Shown in pieces: positions 50,067-57,990 of a stretch of 64,000 nucleotides of DNA. The notes under the pieces are model-generated. The model was not told the origin of the DNA, searched no databases, and saw only the letters and a program-made list of their open reading frames with translations. Origin of the DNA: JARRKU01 sp963675565 (GTDB taxonomy: Bacteria > Desulfobacterota > Desulfobacteria > Desulfobacterales > Desulfosarcinaceae); NCBI GenBank assembly GCA_963675565.2, contig CAXXYD010000004.1, forward strand, positions 620,001-684,000, written 5' to 3'. The stretch's first letter is position 1; each line of letters opens with the position of its first letter. The position numbers and the translations under genes were made by a program.

Positions 50067-51329
50067 CTATTCCAATCTGGAAAGCAGGAACATCTCGGAC
50101 CGTGACCCCATGGTCGCTACAATCAAACGATGTCTGTTCTTAGCGTCCGCTTCCTCGTTGGGCATACTTACATGAACGTTTAATAGCCTCAGCCGTTGAC
50201 CTGGATGCAGATCAAATGCGAGATTTTCTGTTCGCAATAGAATTGCTTCTCCTACTTGCATAGCCGGACCGTATTCAACTGCACCATCCCAACTGCTGGG
50301 TCCGTGTTGAGAGGAGAGCTTGATCTGTATGTCTATATATCTTCCCGTGGTCTCTTCATTCTTTGGATAACCTCGCGCGAGCCAATGCCAATATTCCTCG
50401 CATAACTGTCGCACTGCACAGTACGTGCAGTTTTCCAGACTGGTACGCGCCCGTGGATTACTCGGTTGGAGATCAGCAAGTGCTGCAGTGGATCGTTTCT
50501 TGATTTCATCTTCGAGCGAGCACAGTTTGCTGGCCTCTGGGGATGGCACTTCAACGTCACGCTCGTCGTATGAGAGCACGAGTTTGTCTGCAAGTCGGCC
50601 TGCGGGATTTAAACCGACATCCCGAGCCCAGAGTAATGCATATGTCCACAGTTGGACTTGGTGCTCCTCCTTTGGGGCACCAGTCTTGAAGTCCCTGATC
50701 TCACATTGAGTGGTCGAAAGCGTGACCATGTCGGCAACACCCCGCCACCCTAATTTGGATGACTGCAGAAGCACTTCTGTGTAAGTGCCATGCTGTAAGG
50801 CATGGCGAAGTTCCCCCTCTGGGTGAATAACGGTTTCTCCGTGCACAATAGCACGAGGCTCGGGGCGAATGCGAGACAGGTATCTCTGGACCCTCGTCCG
50901 GATCTCTGGAATCTTGGCGGCAAGCCGAGTGCGGATAACGCCCAGGACAGCGGACGCCCGTGGATTCTCCTTGTATGGAAGCAGGACTCGTTCCAAGCTA
51001 TCCATAATGATGGCTGTATACCCACCCAATTGTCGCAGCGTTAGAATCGCACTCTCATCAGCCAACGAAGGGCAACTGTTTTCTATAAGGGCCCCTGTGA
51101 TTTTCTGGAGGCTCAGATGAACGATTGTTCCTTCAAGCGCCGAAGATTGCGGTACAGAAGGGTAACCGCGCTTATTCCATATATCCGAGTACTCCGCGTT
51201 AATCATCGCCCAACAGCGCGGACAAATTTCCAATTCTATGAGTGTGGAAAAGGACATCCATGACGGGGCTTCAGGCCATTTCGCTGGTCGCAATACGCGC
51301 CAGAAATCCGTATTTTTGCCTCCAGACAT
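50067..51329 (-). CDS. RecB/Cas4-like PD-(D/E)XK nuclease with iron-sulphur cysteines
   Basis: The catalytic core of this 420-residue product lies near residues 195-225: GWRGVADMVTLSTTQCEIRDFKTGAPKEEHQVQLWTYALLW, with D, then DFKTG, then Q...Y, as in RecB-family nucleases. Four cysteines in the pattern CPRC near 36 and CTYCAVRQLC near 298-306 could hold an Fe-S cluster as in Cas4 and AddB. The C-terminal ~70 residues look like a beta barrel. The start is 6 bases after the DruE-like stop, so the two are coupled. I know of no standard Druantia set with such a gene; that rests on memory. Confidence 0.75.
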   Translation of the reverse strand: MSGGKNTDFWRVLRPAKWPEAPSWMSFSTLIELEICPRCWAMINAEYSDIWNKRGYPSVPQSSALEGTIVHLSLQKITGALIENSCPSLADESAILTLRQLGGYTAIIMDSLERVLLPYKENPRASAVLGVIRTRLAAKIPEIRTRVQRYLSRIRPEPRAIVHGETVIHPEGELRHALQHGTYTEVLLQSSKLGWRGVADMVTLSTTQCEIRDFKTGAPKEEHQVQLWTYALLWARDVGLNPAGRLADKLVLSYDERDVEVPSPEASKLCSLEDEIKKRSTAALADLQPSNPRARTSLENCTYCAVRQLCEEYWHWLARGYPKNEETTGRYIDIQIKLSSQHGPSSWDGAVEYGPAMQVGEAILLRTENLAFDLHPGQRLRLLNVHVSMPNEEADAKNRHRLIVATMGSRSEMFLLSRLE

Positions 51330-51335
51330 TTTTCC

Positions 51336-54300
51336 CTATCCTATCTGCGAGATGAGATGGCTCGTTGCAGCAGGTAAGTTCCGCCGTACAACCATTTCAT
51401 CATAAAGATACACTGGGATTGAAGGACAAAACTCCTTGATTTCTCTCAACACTTGGTCAGGGGGATCATCAGGTGTTAGAGGTCCATGGAGGCCAATGAT
51501 ATATTCGGAACCATCCGAACGTCTCACGTATATGGGGATTGTTACTGTACCAAAACCGGGAAGCGATATTTGATAATTTCGTTCGATGGTTAGCCCTTCA
51601 AGGTCTTGTCGCCGGAGATCTTCAAAGAGCAAGTCCGTAGACGTTGCAAGCCTGTTGGAATCCAAGGTCGGATAATTGCCGAGAATCAGGAATCGCATAA
51701 GACTCGCTCCAAGCTGACGATCAAGAAGATCGTGCTCAAACTTATTCTTGTAACTTCTCAAGCAACGGTAGCACGACCGATCACAGTTCTCAGGACACTC
51801 TTCTAAAACTCGCAAGGCATCTTCAAACACAGCCAGCCCGAGTTGGCCAACTCTTTGCGCAAAGCCAGCGCCTCCAGGCAAGGTGTCATAGAGGTAAATT
51901 TCGGCCTCGCGGCCTTCGCGCCCTGCAGCAGTGAGCGCTGGTCGGTATTCGGCCTGCAATTCATTGGCCGATAGTTCTAATCTAGCGCACGCAGCTTTTG
52001 TAAGCGCCTCGCTAATGGTGCGTAGCACAACGTCGGTCGCCAAGATCCCAGGAGTGAGCGTGAGTGGTGAGTTTACGCCGATGGAGATGAGAAGTACGTC
52101 ACTAATGAAGTCCGTTCCAAGTACGAGCCCTTTGGTCGCACCGCCACCTGAACAATTTTCGTCCCTATGATCGGGGTATGGCTTTCTATGTGCCGCTCCA
52201 ACTACTCCTTTAGGTAAGGCTGTCGGCTCGATAAGGCCGCATTTGGTGCAGTAAGTGTAACCCTCTTCCCGAGGACCACGGTTCGTGACAAGGAGGTGCT
52301 GCCTGGTGTAATAAATACGAATGCGATCATTGAGTCTTGTCCACGTGGCCCCATCTGGAGGCGTGTGCATTGTCAATTTGGCGCGGGTAGCGTAACTCCT
52401 CGCGGGTTGATCGTCGGGAGAAGTTCCTTCTTCCTTGCTCACGGGGTGTGCAAACCCTGGTGGACGCAACCAGTACCTAGCAGGGCCGAAAGTGCCTACT
52501 CCGCCGCACGCTTCACAATCTTTCGCCTCACCCCGCGATCCTTCCTCAAGCGATGTGGTTCGGGCATAGTGGCAATACCTGCATTCGAAGTACAATCGCC
52601 GGGCAAGCCATGCACGAAAGCGATCGTTGCGCATAGGCGAGTAGATAGCCCCTGACGTCCAAAGCTTGCTACCAATCCACACCTCCTTTCCTGGTGCGTA
52701 TTCTGAAAGCGCGATGGGAAGCCCTTGGGATGGCGTGAAACGAAAAGCGGCTCGATAGTTTGTCGAGCGGTCAGGGTCGAAGACGTGAAACGTGGCGACG
52801 TCTGTCGGAAATGCATACCTTGGAAGTACCCCTTTATAAAGCAGACGGTCAAGAAGATTTTCAGAGGCTGGATCACGGCCAGGTTTCTCCTCACCCTCTT
52901 CATCCGGCGCTTCGAGATTCGTCGTACCCTCATCATTCTCTTTCGCCGCCGATACCTTACCTGTCGAACCAGCATTAGCCGAAGCGCTGGATTCGTATTC
53001 TATTGCATCGTCGATCGGCGCAAGAGTTCCTTCAATGAGCGCGTTAAGAAGTTTTTGACGGTCTGCTGTGTCCATCTCGTTAGGGAGCCACGCGGCTACG
53101 TCTTTCTTTAACTCTGTCTCCTGCGAGCGTAACCATTGCTCCAGGTCGACCCGGTTCAGAACCTTCTTAGAGTCCTTGAAATCGGATACTGTCCCGAGAA
53201 CGGCGAACAGATGCGGCTGATCTTCCGGCTTAATCGCCGGGAGTTTGGCCTGATGGTAGCGCTGCAGCAGATAAGCCGTTACGTGGCGGCGTGCGATCTC
53301 CGGGTTGTCAAGCGTCAGAATCGGATCATCGACCGCTCCCCTGATCATCTGATCAGGATGAGTGAAGTAGTGTTCATCGTGACTATCAGCACTGCCGAAT
53401 GCTGTTACTGTGGCCACGGCGTTTCCACGTCTACCTGCACGACCGGCGCGCTGCTGGTAGTTAGCACGGGCAGGCGGCATATTACGGAGTGAGACGCCGG
53501 AGAGGGAACCGATATCGATGCCTACCTCCATCGTTGTTGTGCAAGAGAGCACATCGATCGCAGGCCGCTCGCGCCCTGTATCATCTGGCCCGAGATTCAC
53601 GTCTTGAAAGAGGAGTTCATGTTCCTCAGCCTTGGAAAACACTTCTTCGGCCTGCGCAGTGTTGAGTTGAGCTGTGTGCTCGGCTGCAATTAACGCCATA
53701 GGTACCGTAGGCGGTGTTCTCATGGCATCGATTGTGCTTGCTCTATAGTAGCCCTTTCGAGCGGTGAAGACGGGATCGGTGTCTGGATCGATAGGCACAG
53801 CGGTATCCTGGCCGCAGTTGACGCAAGTCGTTCCCCCTGGAAATGGACGCTGAGCCGTTCGACACGACTGGCAATAAGACCAGGAACCACCGATTTCAAG
53901 CGAAAGTTCTCCTCCTTTCAAACGAAACTTGTTCGGTGCGGTCTGTTCTGCAAAGAGCCCCAGTAATCGCGGCACCCACTCCTTCTCGAATAACGACCGC
54001 GCTGGCTTATCGCGAAGAAGCCGATGCATTTCTGTAAATTTTCCTGATCTTGGCTGGACATCTCGTAACCACCAAGCTGGTGGCATGCGACTCAACCAAA
54101 AACCAGGGCGACTCCAACAACGGAGCCACGCGCGAGTAAGTGCAATCTTTCCTTCTTGAGACTCGGCGTACCCAGGTATATCTGGCCAGGTGCTGACTTT
54201 TAAAGAGTGTTCAGGCCGCTCTATGATAGAGGCGAGAGATAGCGACTCTAGTCCATAATAGCGATCGGTGAGCGATTTTGTGATCGCCCTAAGCAAAGAC

Positions 54301-56885
54301 TCCGGTGGCGCTGAACCTCTTAGCCGCACGAGCAACTGCAGCAGGTCTGTGTCTCTGGTAAGCGCCCCAGTTCTAACCGCTTCCTCAACAAGGTTCTCAT
54401 CCTGGAAACTCTCGCCAACCTTCAACTCGGGGCGAAGCCTCACACCCATATCCTTTGCGGCAATCAGCACACCAAGGTAGAGGTCTTCGAGCGATAACAA
54501 ATTAGCGATGATCGGCACGCCAGCGAGCCTGGCGTATCCAGAGACGATCAAAGGACGAAGCGCGTCCTGAGTTGAATACGTCTGCAGGTTAGGAGCGAGT
54601 CGTGCCGCCGTCTGACGGGAATCTGAGAATATTAGGACTTTCCTACCCCGCAAAGGAGCCAATTTCGTGGCCTGAACCGGATTGGGAGGTTGGACCTGGA
54701 TTTGCTTTGCAATCAGCGCTTGAAAAGGTTGATCTCCCTTCGTCTGATGATCCTGAACAGATGAGCGTCCAAATGAAGCGCTCTCACCGCAGACAGCGCA
54801 CGGTCGAAACTCACCTGGCTTGGCATTGCGCGGTTCATCCTCGGTATCCGGTGGACCAGAACGGCCCGCTCTAAGGTAAACCTGACGATTCCTGTGCCCC
54901 AGTTTCGGTGGGTTCAGACGCCCGGTTATTAAGTCGTATTCCGCCGGCTCCACCGCTTCAGTGAAAACAGGCATCTCAAGTAGCAAGTCGATGGGAGCAA
55001 GTTCGTCGAACTGGCCAGTAAGCGTGCGAAACGCCCCGCCAGGCTCCGGCCATAAGAAGTCCGGATCGTCTACATTATCCGTGTAAGCGCGGCCATAAGC
55101 TGTACCACAGTTACGGCACGTAAAGAGTTCGAGTACTCGTGCACCACAATCACACGTGTCTCGTGGCTGGCTAAAGAGCTTCCCAGTTGGCCCTCCGCGC
55201 TCGGCAGCAGGAAGGCTCGAACAGAGCGGGTCCATGCAGACCCAAAGGCCAGCAAGCCCCCTGTAAAAGGAGTGCACCCTGCATGGCAGCAGACTCGGCT
55301 CGGTCGATTCCCGTCTAGCTACGCTGCCAATAGCGATGAGATTTGTGACGGCCCGAGCCGCCACGTTTGGAGAAACGCCATCGAACAATTCTTGACCAAG
55401 TTCGGTGACCGGATGGGCTTCGGTCATCGTGAGGTTGATGAGCCTCGCCATCGGCGCAAAAGAGACCAGAGCATCGTATAGCGCCCGCTGCAGTTGCCAT
55501 GGAGGTTCGATGTTCCGGTACTCCAAGAACGGTGAGATATGGACGAGCCGATGTTCATCAGTGTCCGATTCGTAAAAAGCTCCCAGATTAATCGCATCCA
55601 GAGCATTCGCATCCTGGGGTGCCCCTTTCGCCGCGCCAGAGCGGAGTAGAAGGTCTCCTTGCACGTTTCTGAAATCGGCCTGATCTTTTCCCGTGAGTTG
55701 CGAACCAAACTGCACAGCGTAGTCGGGGTCTCTGAAGCTTGCGCTCGTACAGATGACCTGAAGACGCTCCGCCGGGATACCAAGCCGCATACGGAGACGA
55801 CGGATGAGCAACGCTACTTCTGCCCCGGCAGCTCCTCGATAGAGGTGTGCTTCGTCAATGACGAGCAAAAAAGTCTCTTCGGGGTTAGCGAGCAGCCAGT
55901 CCCGAGTCTGATCGAAGATCGGTCGTTCGAGGGGACGCATCAACATGTATTCGAGCATCGAATAGTTAGTGATGAGGACATCGGGGGGGCCCTCCTGCAC
56001 CTCATGTCGCGTGACGAGTTCAGGGTCTCCTGGTAACGTCACACATCTCTTAAACTCGCCGCTTTTCTTGTCACGCCATCGCGCGCCCTTTTTCCCGTAC
56101 CAGCCAATTAAGTCCGGCTTTGCTGGCCACTTTCCTCGCTTTTTCAATTCGCTCACCAGCGCCTCGGCGGCAGGCTGCTGGGGCGACGCCGGTTCCTGAG
56201 AGAGTTCTAAGTTTCGTACATAGTACTTCCTGATTGGGACAAGCCGGTCCTTATCTTTATCCTCATTGCGAACACCGGGATACAAGGTTCGGCTTGTGTA
56301 CCGGGCGAATCGCGCTGGCCTCCCGGACCATTCCATAAACTTCTTGACGATCCGAGGATCGCCGAAGAGGAGACGGAGCCGTCCGAGTTGATCATTTACG
56401 AGTGCGTTCATCGGGTAAAGCACCATCGCCCGCACAGCGGGCGTCAAGCCGAACTGCGAGCTTTTGGTCCGCGCCTCGCGCGCGAGTTTGCCGAGAATAG
56501 GCAGCAAGAAACACTCGGTCTTGCCGGACCCCGTACCAGTCATGACTACTATGCTCCGTCCGTCGACGAGCGAAAGTTTCGTTGAGATCGCCTGGTGTTC
56601 ATAAGGAGGGTCATGTATAAGTAGATCGAGATCGCCTTCAGCCTTCGAGACGGCCGAGAAGACGTCGAATACCGCAGGGTCGAGGCCGAGTTCTATAAAC
56701 GCTAAGCCCGTTTTATAACGAGGTGTGCTCTCCAGGTAGGGTCTTTGGTGAATCACGCCGAATTCTTCAAGAAGCCGGCGACGCTGCGCCACAAGCGTTG
56801 GGTGGCTCACGTGATAGGTAGCCTCAATGTAGTCCCTCAGCGCGCGATGGAGTTGCTGAATGGTTTCTCCGATAGTCAGGGACAT
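51336..56885 (-). CDS. druE: DruE-like large helicase with DUF1998 domain
   Basis: This 1849-residue superfamily 2 helicase has Walker A MTGTGSGKTE at 116-124, DEAH box LVIDEAHLYRGAAG at 344-347, QVICTSASF, and in the second half LSCTTTMEVGIDIGSLSGVSLRNMPPARANYQQRAGRAGRRG near 1120-1150. The C-terminal part is a DUF1998-type zinc domain, with CPENCDRSCYRCLRSY and FEHDLLDR near 1700-1720. Large size plus DUF1998 fits DruE of Druantia and not the shorter DrmB or MrfA proteins. It follows the 363-aa gene by 13 bases. A middle insertion (residues 500-1000) has several CxxC pairs. Confidence 0.8.
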   Translation of the reverse strand: MSLTIGETIQQLHRALRDYIEATYHVSHPTLVAQRRRLLEEFGVIHQRPYLESTPRYKTGLAFIELGLDPAVFDVFSAVSKAEGDLDLLIHDPPYEHQAISTKLSLVDGRSIVVMTGTGSGKTECFLLPILGKLAREARTKSSQFGLTPAVRAMVLYPMNALVNDQLGRLRLLFGDPRIVKKFMEWSGRPARFARYTSRTLYPGVRNEDKDKDRLVPIRKYYVRNLELSQEPASPQQPAAEALVSELKKRGKWPAKPDLIGWYGKKGARWRDKKSGEFKRCVTLPGDPELVTRHEVQEGPPDVLITNYSMLEYMLMRPLERPIFDQTRDWLLANPEETFLLVIDEAHLYRGAAGAEVALLIRRLRMRLGIPAERLQVICTSASFRDPDYAVQFGSQLTGKDQADFRNVQGDLLLRSGAAKGAPQDANALDAINLGAFYESDTDEHRLVHISPFLEYRNIEPPWQLQRALYDALVSFAPMARLINLTMTEAHPVTELGQELFDGVSPNVAARAVTNLIAIGSVARRESTEPSLLPCRVHSFYRGLAGLWVCMDPLCSSLPAAERGGPTGKLFSQPRDTCDCGARVLELFTCRNCGTAYGRAYTDNVDDPDFLWPEPGGAFRTLTGQFDELAPIDLLLEMPVFTEAVEPAEYDLITGRLNPPKLGHRNRQVYLRAGRSGPPDTEDEPRNAKPGEFRPCAVCGESASFGRSSVQDHQTKGDQPFQALIAKQIQVQPPNPVQATKLAPLRGRKVLIFSDSRQTAARLAPNLQTYSTQDALRPLIVSGYARLAGVPIIANLLSLEDLYLGVLIAAKDMGVRLRPELKVGESFQDENLVEEAVRTGALTRDTDLLQLLVRLRGSAPPESLLRAITKSLTDRYYGLESLSLASIIERPEHSLKVSTWPDIPGYAESQEGKIALTRAWLRCWSRPGFWLSRMPPAWWLRDVQPRSGKFTEMHRLLRDKPARSLFEKEWVPRLLGLFAEQTAPNKFRLKGGELSLEIGGSWSYCQSCRTAQRPFPGGTTCVNCGQDTAVPIDPDTDPVFTARKGYYRASTIDAMRTPPTVPMALIAAEHTAQLNTAQAEEVFSKAEEHELLFQDVNLGPDDTGRERPAIDVLSCTTTMEVGIDIGSLSGVSLRNMPPARANYQQRAGRAGRRGNAVATVTAFGSADSHDEHYFTHPDQMIRGAVDDPILTLDNPEIARRHVTAYLLQRYHQAKLPAIKPEDQPHLFAVLGTVSDFKDSKKVLNRVDLEQWLRSQETELKKDVAAWLPNEMDTADRQKLLNALIEGTLAPIDDAIEYESSASANAGSTGKVSAAKENDEGTTNLEAPDEEGEEKPGRDPASENLLDRLLYKGVLPRYAFPTDVATFHVFDPDRSTNYRAAFRFTPSQGLPIALSEYAPGKEVWIGSKLWTSGAIYSPMRNDRFRAWLARRLYFECRYCHYARTTSLEEGSRGEAKDCEACGGVGTFGPARYWLRPPGFAHPVSKEEGTSPDDQPARSYATRAKLTMHTPPDGATWTRLNDRIRIYYTRQHLLVTNRGPREEGYTYCTKCGLIEPTALPKGVVGAAHRKPYPDHRDENCSGGGATKGLVLGTDFISDVLLISIGVNSPLTLTPGILATDVVLRTISEALTKAACARLELSANELQAEYRPALTAAGREGREAEIYLYDTLPGGAGFAQRVGQLGLAVFEDALRVLEECPENCDRSCYRCLRSYKNKFEHDLLDRQLGASLMRFLILGNYPTLDSNRLATSTDLLFEDLRRQDLEGLTIERNYQISLPGFGTVTIPIYVRRSDGSEYIIGLHGPLTPDDPPDQVLREIKEFCPSIPVYLYDEMVVRRNLPAATSHLISQIG

Positions 56886-56898
56886 CTCACCATCCTCT

Positions 56899-57990
56899 TT
56901 ATGGTTGTTTTACACTTCCCGTCAATTCGTCAAGCCACAGTACCTCGCGCGCGAATCTAAGTTCCTCTGCGAGTTCAGTTTCAGCCAGCCGATAGGCAAA
57001 CAAGCATCCTGAGTTTGGCACTGGCTCGCCGACCGCATCCCACCTTCGCCGTGCCCACATTGGTACAGGCGATAAGAATTCCATTACTCTCGTGTTTTCG
57101 GGACCTGGACGGACCCTGAAACGCTGGGGCTCCCCTCGTTTCGCGTCTATCGCTATCTGAAGGCGCCAGGCCTCATCGCAACCGCGCCATCGGCTCTTAG
57201 CGATCGGAAGATCGATAAGGCGCTCAGGGTTGCCATTGAGCATTTGGACATAACACCATAATTGCGCGCCATAAGCCTGGTTTCGGCGTGCCACGAAGCG
57301 TCCACATTGAGAGCGTGGCTCAACCCAACGGCCACGGTAGTAACGGACGGGGCGCTCGGGATCTAGCAGTAAGAGCCCAGGGACATCGCGCGATGGTTGC
57401 ACAGCATCTAAAAGATGATCGAGGTGCAACAGGTGCTGTTCTGCCGTTTCGACTGGAGGCATTCTCAACCAATCGGCGTAGGACAGTTCTATGAGGCCGA
57501 GTTGGACTAGGTCGCCACACAGATTCTCCCCTGGAGTTGGGCTTAACCGCCGCAAGTGGTTAACATACTCAATGCGCGCATCGAGATCATCGGGCAAGGC
57601 TGAGAGTTGATCTGACGCGATACCGAGCAAAATCACCGTGCCACTCTTGCGGGTAACGAATGCAGCGGGCGCAGCATATAGCGTCGCCGAGTTCTTATGC
57701 CCCGAACTCTCTTCCACGTCGCGGTGCTCAAGGATGTCGCCATGGGCGATCATAGCGTCGAGCGTATCCTCGACGATAGCCTTCACCGCTTCGAGATCGT
57801 CCACCAAACCTCGCAGCGGACGAACCACACCGCGTACCAGCGTCGGGGCCGCACAAGGGCAAAGAAAGCTCGCCGTCCTACGAATCGCTCCTGCGATCGC
57901 TTCGATCGATGTGAGATCAAGGGCGCTCGGATCGAGCCCCAACTCGACGATCTTCTGCTCATGGACCTCCGCTACAGATAGCCTTCTCAT
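56899..57990 (-). CDS. Uncharacterised protein of the Druantia-like operon (363 aa)
   Basis: I choose ATG 57990 (MRRLSVAEVHEQKIVELGL) because its ATGA overlaps the 973-aa gene stop; the frame extends 4 codons further upstream. I recognise no family. Notable blocks are ASFLCPCAAPTLVRGVVRPLRGL near residue 45, GENLCGDLVQLGLIELSYADWLRMPP and RPVRYYRGRWVEPRSQCGRFVARRNQAYGAQLWCYVQMLNG. No membrane segment. Its size is close to the DruD-type genes as I remember them, but this is not evidence of homology. The position directly before the DruE helicase gene suggests a helicase partner or adaptor. Confidence 0.7.
   Translation of the reverse strand: MRRLSVAEVHEQKIVELGLDPSALDLTSIEAIAGAIRRTASFLCPCAAPTLVRGVVRPLRGLVDDLEAVKAIVEDTLDAMIAHGDILEHRDVEESSGHKNSATLYAAPAAFVTRKSGTVILLGIASDQLSALPDDLDARIEYVNHLRRLSPTPGENLCGDLVQLGLIELSYADWLRMPPVETAEQHLLHLDHLLDAVQPSRDVPGLLLLDPERPVRYYRGRWVEPRSQCGRFVARRNQAYGAQLWCYVQMLNGNPERLIDLPIAKSRWRGCDEAWRLQIAIDAKRGEPQRFRVRPGPENTRVMEFLSPVPMWARRRWDAVGEPVPNSGCLFAYRLAETELAEELRFAREVLWLDELTGSVKQP

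Noticed and set aside
51336..56885. DrmB or MrfA as identity of the DUF1998 helicase
   Set aside because: At 1849 residues it is far longer than those proteins and lies with a DUF4338 gene, which fits DruE.
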